64,000 nt of DNA, taken from positions 23,449,218 to 23,513,217 of the forward strand of contig JAJEKV010000003.1 of NCBI GenBank assembly GCA_021234155.1, in the 5' to 3' direction. The position numbers and the translations under genes were made by a program. Position 1 is the stretch's first letter, and each line of letters opens with the position of its first letter. Of this stretch, positions 40,986 to 53,310 are shown piece by piece. Below the pieces are notes generated by a model, which was given only the letters and a program-made list of their open reading frames with translations, made no database searches and was not told where the DNA came from. The DNA comes from Isoetes taiwanensis. Lineage: Eukaryota; Streptophyta; Lycopodiopsida; Isoetales; Isoetaceae.

Positions 40986-42404
40986 AAAAAGCTGAAAGTC
41001 TCAAAAGATTCATGGTCTTTGGTAAATTTGCCATCAACAATCCAATTATACAATACCCAAAAGTCGATTTGCACCAACAGGTCAAAACAATTCTATACAA
41101 ATCATAAAATTGTGTATAAGAACATCAAAGCGTGCATTGCATTGCATCATGATGTTGCATCCACAACATTGGATTGGCAAGCACAAAAATATGAGGAACC
41201 AATTAGGCCCATCCCCAATGCCTTGGCAAGTATTTCGATTATATCTCGGGGGCTTGTGTCAAGGGGCATGCTTACATTATGTCGGGCCAAAATCATATGG
41301 CATGAAAAGACATAAAAATGCGCATGTCCACAATGACCATTACATTATTTTACTTGTGGAGCCAAGTAATATATTGCGTTGCATTCACACCCAAATGTAT
41401 TGACAAGATGTATCTGTTGGTGCGGATCGATCACCCGAGGCCACGCCATTTGGTGAATCGAAGCGGCAAGAACCGCCCTTCCAACACTCTCACTTGGACA
41501 TATAACTAGCATAACTTCTCCCTTTGGTTCCGATCATTTTCTTCTGCGGATCTGAATAGATTGAGCTCTCTGTTTCCCGGGAGGCGAGAGGCGGTTTATC
41601 CGTTTCCTTTGGAAAGGCGGCTTGCTCAATTTCTTCATTCCATCAGTCTTACTCTTCCCTTCTTCTTTTTATCAATATCTTCCTTTGGAATAACAAGCAA
41701 AAAGCCTTTTTGCTTACATCATCCTTTTTTGTTTTGGAGTTCCCCTATACCACCTTCATAATGTATGCCCATAGGAGTCTTCCGGGCTTCATAGAGGATT
41801 CTTCTAGCTCACGTGCAATCTTTGCAGATTTACGAGTGAGTGCGCAATCATGTCATGAGCTTTATTATTCCTCCAATCCTTCAGCGGTACATGCCAAAAG
41901 CAAAAATTTAATCTTGCTTTCCATTTAAAGTAGCCTCTTCAATGAACATATCAAAGGCAACCGATACATCATAGGTGCACCACTCATGGCACACCAAGCT
42001 GTCTCGGATATTACGTGGAATTCCCTATCGCCCAACCAATTCAGAAATGGTGGCTCTGCATAGCGGCCTATGCGGTGATGCACCACATCGATGTGGTCCA
42101 CGTTTTGAAGATGCACCCTTTCGATTATAAAAATAAAATAGTTCCACGGGCTTTGCGGCCATTTTTACGTATGAATTCAAGCGCCATAGGTGCATTACGA
42201 TATAACCATTATTGAAATTTTAAGGAAAGGACCTAAATTACCAAGGATTTACGGCGGATTTAAGAGCTGGCTTTTGCCGTAGTCAAATCTCATTGCATTA
42301 TGCTCCTCGGCGAGAAATTCCGCCATTTCTTTGAAAAATAGTACCATCTATCTATGGCCGTGCTGTCTTTGGTATATCCATGGCGGGCGGCTCGTGCTCC
42401 GGCG

Positions 42405-42475
42405 GATATGATATATTTAGGAGATATGATATATCAGCGATATCAGCGATATGATATATTTAGGAGATATTTTAA
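42405..42475 (+). repeat. GATATGATATAT-rich tandem repeat
   Basis: A block GATATGATATATTTAGGAG occurs twice, separated by two ATCAGCGAT units. The sequence is low complexity. Confidence 0.85.
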
Positions 42476-43739
42476 GAAATGGGGATAACTTGGGAATCGG
42501 GGTCTATAAGACTCCCCATTCATTCCACATTTAGCATTCTGACATTTTTCAATTCACGATGGCGGAGCTTGGAAGAACTTTATTTTTTTGCGGAGGAATT
42601 CAACTATCGAGGAGCTTGGACGGGGAGGGCCCTAGCATTTATTGGCGTACTTGATGTCAATCGTCTTTTCGACTCCTACTTTAGAGCGTTCTTGATGATG
42701 AACACCTCTCGGGCGAAGACTTATCGGGAAGACATGGATTAAACTTATGGATGAATTAGGTGGCTTATTGGTAGAGGACAAAGCGCCATCATTGGATGGC
42801 TTGTTTTCGAGAAGACCTAGATGAGGACTTTGTCAACTTTTGTCGATCAATAGAAGAAAATCTACGCAAAGGAGATAGTGAAGTTGAAGCGAGAAGCCGG
42901 TATAGCCATGCATGACTTGGTCAATGCATCAATTGGACTTGGAAGTGAGCAGAACCGGTAAGCACATGGAACACTTGTACATATCAGCGTGAATGGCGGC
43001 CATGGGAGCAACAAACAACACAAGGAATGGCAATGAAGAAGAGGAAGATAGTTGCCAACTTCGATTCAACTTGGGCGGGCGAGGCAGCAGCAAGCATAGC
43101 AACTATGCCACAAGAAATGGCGACTCAAGGATGAAGAAGCGGAAGATAGAGATGCCCCATCTTGATTGCCCTCGGTGTTTGGTGATAACTGCGCTTGACT
43201 ACATGAACAATAAAAGCAAAGGCCAACCCAATTTATATCGTCGCGAAGGCGCTTGAGTGGACTGTTGGGGGCAAACTAAGGGTGTTAGGACCTCGAAAGC
43301 CTCCACAATCTAGGAAACCCTAAAGGCAAGATTATTTGCTTCAATGAGAACTTAACATTTGAGAATGTTCAGCCACTTGTATATTCATATTGAAATTATC
43401 GCCATTTCTATATGGTTATTGAGATTGTCTGACTCCCATTTGGGTTGTAAATCGTGGAGAATTTATAAAGATTTTTTGCACTTGATGTCCTTTGTTTGTA
43501 AAATTCGTGTAGAGTCATCTCCTTTAATTTTGACTACTTGGTTTTTATCTTTTCATGTCTATGTTACCTTTTCTAGTATCTGAAAGTTGGTATTGAAGAT
43601 AATAGAAAGATCTAGTCTAATCATTACATGTGCAAACTTGATATATTTCTAGCACTATGCCTATGCCAATGCATTCTTATGGACCATCAAAATGTAGACT
43701 CTAAATCACTGCACACTTGCCACACTTACAAATGCTCTG

Positions 43740-44600
43740 CTACAAACCAAGCATATTATGTCAAAAGCGGGTCGGTTACGCATGTAGGTTAGAAACTTAA
43801 CCTTTGCTTTTGCACTCATCATGGCTTCTAATGCGAAATTAAGTGAGATTAGCATCTTATGTGTGAAGAGCACAAACTTTTACACTTGAGAAGATCAAGT
43901 TACCAGCTAAGGCACAAAGAAATCTCGGTGCGAGTTTCTAACCACACTTCTGCTCCATTTAACAATGCCTACGCAACCAACCATGTTATATCAAAGGCGG
44001 AGTGTGTGTTATAACAAAGTAGCTTAGAGACTTAATAATGGGGCTGCCTTAGATCATATATGGCTTATTGAATGTAGGCGCAAAGCGCCTTACACTTTGA
44101 CAATATCAAGTTACTAGTTATGACATAAAGGAATATCCATCTAATTGTCTACCGATAACTTAATGGCAAATCGTCTTTGGCGGGTTAGTTATGCATAACA
44201 AGAACTTTGAGATTACCCTAAGCTCGGCTATCAACGTGTTAACCACTACATTATTGTATATTAGAGGCTTGCTGCAGGGGATGTCGATAGGGATGCACTA
44301 CAAACCTCTGCCTATAGAAAAGAGTAACCCTCTAGATTTTGTTTGCATGCTAGTTGTTCTCAATTGAAGATTAAAGTCCTCAATGTTGTGTGACAAACAC
44401 TAACTTGTACTAGCAGAATTCTTGGATGCTGCAGAGCAGCATCACCTGTTGAATGCTAGGAAACTTAACAAAGGGTTCTTGATTATGGCTTCTAATGCCT
44501 GACATAAAGTTGCCTTATTAAGGCACAAACTGCCTTACACTTTGAGAACATCTACAACATGTGATTCAAGATCAACAAAAACTTTACTAGAACTCCTTAA
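43740..44600 (+). repeat. Degenerate repeat array
   Basis: Variants of TTACACTTTGAGAAGATCAAG occur near 43893, 44090 and 44530, and variants of ATGGCTTCTAATGC near 43823 and 44487. Some steps are about 200 bp, others longer. It includes the dispersed repeat unit also present at 14452-14735. Confidence 0.65.
44205..44425 (+). repeat. Dispersed repeat, copy 2
   Basis: Matches 14452-14735 in the same orientation (CCTAAGCTCGGCTATCAA, TTAACCACTACATT, AAGAGTAACCC, AAGTCCTCAATG). Here it is embedded in the degenerate array. Confidence 0.75.
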
Positions 44601-44609
44601 GTAGCAGTT

Positions 44610-44634
44610 CAAGAAGGAAGGAAGGAAGAAAGGA
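44610..44634 (+). repeat. GGAA microsatellite
   Basis: Four to five GAAG(GAAG) units in a row. A simple repeat. Confidence 0.85.
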
Positions 44635-44694
44635 ACCTAGAAAGGGATTCTTGTCCTTGATCTTAGTTTAGATAAGTGACTTATTGGAAAAGAA

Positions 44695-44706
44695 CACTGA
44701 TACCAA
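44695..44706 (-). promoter_or_regulatory. Initiator-Met primer-binding-like site
   Basis: The minus strand reads TTGGTATCAGTG, the usual plant retroelement primer site with the last bases changed. It follows an LTR end (CTTAACA) without a gap. It lies outside the copia element's 3' end, where no primer site is expected. Confidence 0.7.
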
Positions 44707-45500
44707 TGTTAAGATTCTTGGAAGTGTATTTGATGCAGAGACCCATCTGCTACTGCTTGTTCAGAGGTTCAATAATAGTTGAGATTGCCATGGAGTTTTA
44801 GACAAATATGGATCACAGAAACGTGGACCATTTTAAGCCAAAAGCTGCCTCACTTCCTATATTTTCATGGCACAGCATATTCTATGAAAATCTAGTCTGG
44901 TTGCTATTTGGGGTTATTTGTGGGGTTGTGGAAAACATTTGCATTCTTCTCATGTGATTTGGATGCTACAAAAATGACGAAAACAGAGACAACAAGGTGT
45001 GAATAAACCAAATAGATGTAATATCACTTCAAACCTTTGTGGGTTGCAGATATACTACACCAGTGATTAGCGATTCGCTGCTTAAATAACTTTCTAGCTA
45101 GAAAAGCCAGAGCAAGGTGATTCACCGCAATTCACTCACAGATTCCAGTTAAAAAACTGGAGCAACAAATAGACAGCAGACAGTTTATAAACAGCATACT
45201 CTGAACGGTAGCAACAAAGATTCTCATGTACTGCTCCAGCAACCACTTCAAACAATCTACTGCACAGCCGATTCAGAGCTTCGCTTCACATAAAGTCGAC
45301 ACCATGTTCAGCTGTTTCCACAGACAACTCTCTGCTTTTCGCCCCTGATGACTATTTCTTGAACGTCCCCTTTTATTGCTGTATCTCCACCGACCTTATT
45401 TTTAAATACACGTGCCTCAATTCATAGCAATTCAATATTTCATAATACCATATAAACGATTATAGACCCATATGGCATATCTTCCTTCGATATGCCAAGT
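44707..45500 (-). repeat. Copia LTR, inner limit uncertain
   Basis: The outer edge is TGTTAAGATTC at 44707, abutting a primer site. A TATA-like stretch (TATTTAAAAATAAGG, minus strand, near 45398-45412) suggests the promoter. The inner limit near 45500 is inferred from where RNase H-side sequence resumes. Confidence 0.5.
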
Positions 45501-47225
45501 ATCTAATAATAAACAACTTCAGCTTCCGTTCTTGTCGCCATAAGTCGCTGCTTGATATGATGTTTCTACATATTGCATTATTAATTCATTCTTTGCAATG
45601 AGATCTCTTATGAAATGAACACGTAATTCAATATGTTTGGTTCTTTTCGTAGTGCGGATTCTTTGCTATAGCAATCTGACTTAGGCTATCTGTCAAAAGT
45701 ATTGTAGGATTAATTTGAGATATACCTATCTCGTTTAATAGTCTTCTCACCCATACAATTTCTTTTAGTTGCTAGCGAAGAGGTGAGTATTAAACCAGCC
45801 GAGAAGACATAGCAGCAGGATGATTGTTTTACTCTTCCATGATATTAGACCTCACGCAAGCATTAAAGCATAGCGGAAGTGGATCTTCTAACATCTAGAT
45901 CACTGCCCAATCTGCATCGAGGAATATGCAAACAAAACCAAGTTATCGAGTTAAAAGTGATTCCATCGTTTTCGTGCCTTTTAAGTATCTTAAGATTCGT
46001 TTGTTTGCAACCCAATGTCCTCTGCCTAGATTATTTGTTATATCGCTTAACAAAATACCGCAAAGGCAATATACGGGCGTGTCTTGTTTGCCACATAAAG
46101 ACAACCTATGAGCTCCTGTATGGAATATTTTCCATTTTCCTTCTTTTGGACATAAATTTTGCGATATTTTATAACTTTGCCACAAGCGGTGTATTCCTTT
46201 GGTTTTGAATTTTCTAATCCAAACCTCATTATCATATCATATTTTCAATATTTGAGTCGACAAAAGTCGACAAAGTCTGGCCGATTAGGAGCTTAAGCTT
46301 CACATAAAGTCGACACCATGTTGTTTGTTTCCACGGACAACTCTCGCTTTTAGCCCCGATGGCTATTTCTTAGGCGTCCCTTTTATTGCTCCGCAGGCCT
46401 TATTTTTAAATACCCGTGCCTCCAATTCATAGCAATTCAATATTTCATACTTGTTCAACTCCATATACCATATAAACGATTATAGACCCATATGGCATGA
46501 TCGTCTCATGCCATATTTCTTCCTTCGATATGCTTAGTTCTTGTCATGTAAGTCCCATTTGCTTGATATGATGTTTCTACATATTGCATTATTAATTCAT
46601 TCTTTGCTATAGCAATCTGACTTAGGCTATCTGTCAAAAGTATTGTAGGATTGGTGAGATATACCTATCTCATTTAATAGTCTTCTCACCCATACAATTT
46701 CTTTGGTTGCTAGCGAAAAATTTGAGTATTAAACCGACCGGAAGACATGTATGAGATGATTGTTTTTTTACTCCTCCATGATATTAGACCTCTGCAAGCA
46801 TTAAAGCATAGCCAGGAAGTGGATCTTCTAACATCTAGATCACTGCCCAATGCATCGAATATGCAAACAAAACCAAGTTGTCGAGGAGTTAAAAGTGATT
46901 CCATCGTTTTTCGTGCCTTTTAAGTATCTTAAGATTCGTTTTGGCTGCAACCCAATGTCCTCTGCCTAGATTGTTGTTATATCTTGCAGCAACAAAATAC
47001 ATAAAGGCAATATCACGGGCGTGTCTTTGTTTGCCACATAAAGCGGACAACCTATGAGCTCCACGTATGGAATATTTTCCATTTCCTTCTTTTCTTCATC
47101 GAAGATGGACATAAATTTCTTGATATTTTATAACTTTTTGCCACATGCGGTGTATTCTTTGGTTTTGAATTTTCTAATCCAAACCTCATTATCATATCAT
47201 ATTTTTTCAATATTTAGTCGACAAA
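45285..47225 (-). repeat. Tandem duplication of about 1 kb in the copia element
   Basis: 45285-46265 and 46290-47225 align from TTCACATAAAGTCGACACCATG through ATATTTAGTCGACAAAGTC. Each unit carries part of the LTR plus the RNase H end of Pol. The first copy has an extra block of about 70 bp near 45600-45665. Confidence 0.88.
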
Positions 47226-49280
47226 GTCAGGCATTACATTTTCCTTATCTCTACTCATTTCAATTCCATGGTATTTTAATTCTCCAAGATCGTCATTTTA
47301 AATCTTTTGAAGAATTTGCTTGCATTTATCTAGGCATCTCATGCAATTCGATACCATTATGGAGTCATCTCGTACAAAGCAATAATGCAAAATTTATCCT
47401 ATCTTTGAACATGTACAAATTTCCATCATTGTTGCGTTTCTCAAATCCTTGCTCCCTCGGATATTTATCTATGCACTTATACCACTCCTAGGTGCTTGTC
47501 TTAAACCATAAATTTGCGCGTTTTAATTTCTAAACCATGTTACTTCCTTCCCCAAAGCACGGAGCTTGCTTCATATATATCTCTTCACAGCAAATTTGCA
47601 TTTTAAATCACGGTTTTCACATCCATATGATGTATGTCAAGTTTGAGTGCATTTGCTAGAGCTAACACAATCCTAATACTTGTTTAATTTGACAATTGGG
47701 AGTATGTCTCTTCATAATCAATTCCTTTCTTTTTGAAAAACCACGAGCAACCAGTCTAGCTTTATACCTTTTGGTCCCATCAAATTTGTTTTAATTCTAT
47801 AAATCCACTTATTTCCAATCAAATTCTTATCGGGTTGGAGATTACGCTAGCTCATATGTACTGTTTCTTTAAAGGAATCCATCGCCTTTAGCCATTGGGT
47901 TTTTACGAGTTCTGACTTCTTCAAATGATTTGATGTATCGGGTTAAAACTGACCATCAATGATGGAAACCTAGCTGGAGGTTTCCCAAATTCTTCTACAT
48001 TTTCATATTGCCATATCGCCATACACTTCTTTAAGCTTTTATGTCTCTGTCTTCCTTTTTGGTTGCCTAGTCTCGTGTGGGAAAGCGCGCTGGCGATTTA
48101 CTTTGTGGCGCCTCACTATCCTCATTATCATCACATTGTCTTCATTCTCTTCATCAGACCAAAGTTAGCGGTAATATCTAAATTGCCATCATGCACAATG
48201 TGTTTTCTACTTTCTCATGCCATCTTGGAATTTCATGCCTATCTTTTGTAAAATTTGCTTTCGGTCGAACACAACATCCCTACTCGTTATTATTTTCTTT
48301 GTTTTGGGTATGAAGACTCTATAACCTTTTGATTCTTCATCATAGCCGACTAGAAAACCTATTTCTGCTCTATCATCTAGTTTAAGTCTCATTTCTTCTG
48401 GAATATGAACATATGTCAAACACCCATATGCTTTGAAATAATCATATACACGAGTCATTTTAGTACATGTCCATATTTCTTGATATTTCCATTCAAGCTA
48501 CTTGATGGCAACCTATTTTGTATAAAAAACACAGCTTTGACTGCTTCTTCCCAGAGGTAATTTGGTAAGCCTGCAAACTTTATCATTGATCTTACAGCAT
48601 CTAAAACTGTTCTATTTTTCCTTTCTGCAACACCATTTTTGTTGCGGACTACATGTGAGTTGCCTTTTATTTCCATACTCAAGACAAAGCGATCTAAAAC
48701 TTCTTGAAAGATATTTCCCCTCTATACGAATTTCTAATGCATTTAAGTTTACTTTTTGTCTGTCTTTCCATTTCCGCGTCGCATTACAACTTAAATGTAG
48801 ATAACAAATAGCACTTTCCCATTCTACTAAAATGCGTCAATAAAAGATATATAATACCTTTTTGTTTTTCCTTGCACATTCAATAGACCACAAAGATCTA
48901 AATGTACTAGAGTGGGGGACCCTTGGCCCTTTTCTTTGATTTGCTAAATGACAATTTAGTCAATTTTCCTAACATCGACTGAACAAATGAATTTCCCATC
49001 TATCATCTTCCCCATTAATAAATCCATCTCATCATGTATTTAATGTTATTCATATCGTATGAGCGACCCTATGGTGCCAAGTTGATGATTTAGTCAACGA
49101 CAACACATTTATACTTTTTGAAGACTTTATTTGGCGAAATAGATTGCCTACACGTTTTGCAAAATTTTGGTTTCCTTCAAACAAAACCTTACAGCCTTTT
49201 TTGTTAAATCTAATCTCATATCCTAAAATCCATAATTGACTTACATATATAAGATTTTTATGCAAACCGGAACACAAACA
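45900..49280 (-). pseudogene. Copia Pol: integrase, RT, RNase H
   Basis: GAG-pre-integrase: LHKNLIYVSQL and WHHRVAH (49050-49277). Integrase: NGVAERKNRTVLDAVRSM and PNYLWEEAVKAVFFIQNRLP (48455-48682), then GCLTYVHIPEEMRLKLD and GYDEESKGYRVF (48207-48458). RT starts near 47900 with WLKAMDSFKE and continues in several frames. RNase H: HWVANKRILRYLKGT near 45960-46010 and again in the duplicated unit. Stops and frameshifts are frequent throughout, so it is not functional. Confidence 0.82.
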
Positions 49281-49290
49281 ATGTTGAGAC

Positions 49291-51255
49291 TTTTATAATA
49301 ACTCTTACTAGAAAAGCGTGTGCGCGTGCGTTGTTAATCGTCGGACATGTCAGATGGGTAGACATAATGGGGTATGTAGGTGGAATAAAAAACACTAAAT
49401 GTCCATGGATGTAATGAGTGCCAAATGTGAAGGGTTTCTGAATATCAGGGCATCTAGAAATGCGTAAAAGTGGAATCAAATAGTAGGCATAATAGAATGC
49501 ATAGAGTTTAGGGTGCTTGTGGTAATTTAGGATTTTTTTTAAGATTGTGTAGTCAACACATATGCAATTGGATGTTACGTGCGTATCTATTATTGGAAGG
49601 CGTGTGGCCCAGGTAGTGTAGTCGCAGTGTAGTTTGTTGGGTTATTGTGCTTTTTGTAGGAGACTTCATGGTATATATCTAGTGTAGTAGTAATGTGTGT
49701 ATTTCTTCATAGCCATTGAATGTGCATGCATTTTGAGAGTTCCTTTAGCATTGTCAAGGTTAAAACATTGTATTTAATAAAAATAAAACTTAGAAACTTC
49801 GACCTTTTTGGGGTTGCTTTTTGTCTTTGGAAGTTCTAGATTTCCTTGGCATGGGGATACGTATCCTTGTCTTTCCATCCATAGTTGCATATTACTTCCT
49901 CTCAATTCTTCAAAATTTATAATATGATGGATCTCAAACTTCTCTAAACCCTAAATGCATAGACCCTAGATCAATGTTGCTATTATTATGCTTATTGCCT
50001 TGGTTTAAAAATGATCCCATATAGCCATTCAATATAAGAATACAATTTTCAAGGCTTATAAAATTTATAAAGGTTCATAGACATTTTGGTGGTCTAAGGA
50101 GTGCATATGTTAAGGTTGAGAATAGCAATTAATAATGTCAACGTTTTGTATTCTAAAAATATCACACATATTAAAAATAAATGCGAGAAAAATATTACAT
50201 GATAGAAGCTGAGCAGGATAAATCTTTGAAACATTGCAAGATAGATATATTAAGAATTACTTATAAAGGTACTTTTACAACAACATGAACATTTATGCGT
50301 GGTCATGCTTTTCGTGTAATACCTTCTAAATCATAAAATTTGCATTTATCTTTATGCTACCATAGGCTAACCCGTTGAGTGTGCCAATTTGCTTATGGGT
50401 TTGCACATGCACATGTAAATTACAAATTCAATAATTATAAAAAAATGTAGTGTAAATATCGGTGCTCAAGGGTATGGAAAACAAATAGAAGCCTCAAGAA
50501 TGTTAAGCTCCTAAATAAGTTTAATTGTACTTTAGACACCTGCAAATTTTGTTAAAAGCATTAAAACATTCATTGATAACTATCAATATCTGTGATTTCA
50601 ACACGGTGCTGGAAAAGCCTAACCTTGAAAAATGAATGCAATGTTAATGTACATGTCATCCAATGCTTCAATTCTTTATTGCAACCACCATAGAAGCGAG
50701 GGAATTCCATTCAGCCGGCAGAATCTCGACCAAAAGAGATACATGAAGGCGGCAGTCAGTGGTTTGAAACCTCACCCAAACTTGGTTTCCTCACGATTCA
50801 AAATAAATACATGTTTAAAGAGAATGATGGAGAAACATACATGAGAATGGATTTGTAAACAACGAGGGTTAAATTAGCATAGACACACCTAAGTCAAGGT
50901 AAGCGCAAATCATTGAAAAATTTGGCGATTGTGGGTGAAACCACAAACACAAAGATATTTGTCAAAGCTTACGGTTGTATGACACACTTGCGGGCAATAA
51001 GTCCAATCAATGACTTCAAGTCCTTCAAACTAAGTGTACACAGTTGCAAAAGACATAATTAATGCTTTGGATACTTTATAAAATATTTTAAAACAAATGT
51101 GCAAACTCAATCTCAAATTCATTGCCATGCATCTAGAATGTGGACGGTAGTCAAATATGATTAATGCGCATCCTCATCTGATGATACCCAAATAATTTTT
51201 GTATGATGAACATGTATGGCTATCCCTAGGAGCGGGGGGATTATCTTTTGTGGAT
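49291..51255. other. Stretch without recognised genes
   Basis: AT-rich sequence with no open frame or motif I can support on either strand. Confidence 0.5.
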
Positions 51256-53310
51256 ATTTTTTTTTTTTTGAAGAAGCTGTGTCAGCAATATATTAAAAGA
51301 ATGATAATGTTACAAAGCAAGTGAGGAGGAAGGAGCTGCCCCAAAGAGGCGGTGACCTGCTCGACCTCCACAACAAGCTGCGCAACTCTTCTTTTACAAA
51401 GCAGCCCATCACCATCTACCACCCAAGAAGTCCCGTAAAATGGAAAACTTCCACGCTCTCTACTAATCCAGGGAACACCAAAAAGCTTTGAAATTTTTTA
51501 GTGTCGAGAATCGAGAGGAGGCGAAATTGCTTCAGATCCCACGAAAGATCCCCTGGCGCCGCCCTTCCGATCAACCACACCAACCAAATACGCCACCGGA
51601 TGCAAAACTTCTTTGCCCAGGCGTCTGGCGGCCAAGCTGAGGATATACATGAAGCAGCAATTGTTGGCTATTCAATCTCACGAAGCGAGGCCACGACCCA
51701 ATCGGGCAACTTTGCAAGTAAGGGCATAAAAACCAGGTGTACTCACAGTGTCTCCGATAGAGGCCCACAACCTAGGGCAAGGAAACACATGACTAAGTGC
51801 GACTCACCGGGGCTGATAAGTGGTGCACATGCCTGCAGAAGCTTGGGCAACCCGGTTGTGGCTCATATCGTCGCCAAAGCGCCATACGAAGGCAGGAAGC
51901 TGCAGAGACACACTTGCACAGAGTGTCTGAATAATAACACCCGGTAACATGAACCGCTTTCAAAACAAAGAAGATACAACACATACGGATAGACAGCCCA
52001 AGCCTGCGCCGCCACCATGCGAGGACTGGGCATGTAGCGGAATACTCATACTTGTTCCCAGATAGCCAAATTACATGTAGGCGCTGGCTTCAAAAGAACT
52101 CCCAGAGCTGGCTGACCATCCCAGCACAATCCTCCAAAGAGTGAAACTGTGGCGCAGCCTCCAGGAAGAACTGCGTAGGCGTTGGCGACCAAAGGAGCAG
52201 AAATGCCTTGAGGTAGGAACCCACGAAAGGAAAAGTGGTACGATAAGCGAGGGCATAATCTAATTTGGAAAGAGCACTGCATACGTGATCCCAAGCCCGC
52301 TAACACGTGAGAGAAAGGGGATGCATGTAGGAGGCAGACCATACCGCGATTGCGGAGGCAACTCTACATGCCTGAAGACTGACTTTCCAAATGCCACACA
52401 ATAGAAATTTGACACGAGAAGATGCTCCATCACGTAGAATGCTCCAAATAAACTTAGAGGACCAACACCTTACTATGCGATTGCCAAATCCGAATAGCCC
52501 CCCTCGAGGCGGAGACACTTCCACCAAGCCACTTTAATAACACGCCCCTTCATCATCCGCCCCCACACAAAATTTCGAGACAATCTTATCAAAGCGTATC
52601 TTACCCTCGGCGAGGGTTTAACATCGCTGATGCTTTGTATACATGGAGTGCTACAAAGTCTTGCGACTTGGCAATAGTGATCCTACCTGCCATGGACAAC
52701 TGCCCTTCCACCAATTGAGGTGTTTACACTAGCCGCCAAAATCTCATCCACACCCTCCCCATGGAAACATCCCCTCAAAGGGAATACGGCGACCATTACA
52801 CGTTACTGGGAAGCACCTTCCAGGGAATAGAGGCAAACAAGGGAGGCCGAGGTCAAGCTGGGCCCATAATGCAGACATTGCAATTGAGAAAATGCCGAGG
52901 CCAAGGAGAAAGTATCCGACAAGCCCTTCACATTCGCGAGTTCCTCTCTTACTTACCAAAGAAGAGAGAAAAGTGTCATCAATGACTGGTTAATAATCTG
53001 CTGACTACCATCACTGCACATCGAAGCCCATCCACCACCCCTCATCCCACTGCTGGCCAAAAACAAGCTGAGACCGTGCATAAGCACAGTGGTAAAACAA
53101 ATGAATTCTTGAGGGCTTTTCCCAGCAACGCCTACTTGGGAAAAGGAACCGAAAAGCACACCACGTGGCAGTGGCGACCTATCGCGGCTTCATGGTACAT
53201 CTCTGCAGCCAAAAGCGTGGACCACAGCCGGCATTGTATGTGAGCCAGAACTCCCAAGCGGACACTATGTAGCTTCAGTGAAGGTTTAAGCGAAACAGAA
53301 TTTTTTGTTC
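51256..53310 (-). mobile_element. LINE family A, copy 2
   Basis: The minus-strand 3' end is marked by a 14-bp T run at 51256-51269 on the plus strand, followed by GAAGAAGCTGTGTCAGC, which matches the copy at 14847-16210. This copy reaches further 5': it includes LSMAGRITIAKSQD-type thumb sequence near 52680-52700 and RT-end sequence to about 53160. The upstream limit is approximate. Confidence 0.8.
52300..53159 (-). pseudogene. LINE family A, RT C-terminal fragment
   Basis: The frames at 52300-52527 (KFIWSILRDGASS), 52744-52959 (GYFLLGLGIFSIAMSALWA) and 52953-53159 cover the end of RT and the thumb. KFIWSIL aligns with KFVWSIL of the copy at 14872. No catalytic box is present. Several frame changes occur. 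Confidence 0.6.

Larger units (their letters stand above)
37501..43739. other. Long stretch without recognised genes
   Basis: Both strands were read for motifs. Short open frames (38091-38315, 38424-38681, 42479-42742, 42993-43256) match no family I know. A minus-strand frame at 41925-42116 (LNWLGDREFHVISETAW) might be a retroelement relic, but this cannot be decided. Only the small repeats listed separately were found. Confidence 0.5.
44707..49290 (-). mobile_element. Ty1/copia LTR retrotransposon, broken
   Basis: Minus-strand order: GAG-pre-integrase near 49100-49280, integrase 48200-48690, RT about 47230-47900, RNase H about 46850-47200, a duplicated RNase H segment at 45900-46210, then LTR-like DNA to 44707, whose edge reads TGTTAAGATTCTTGG. 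Gag and the 5' LTR are missing beyond 49290. The integrase-before-RT order defines the copia superfamily. Confidence 0.8.

Noticed and set aside
41925-42116. Possible retroelement Gag fragment (LNWLGDREFHV)
   Set aside because: Too short, with no neighbouring domain or repeated copy to support it.
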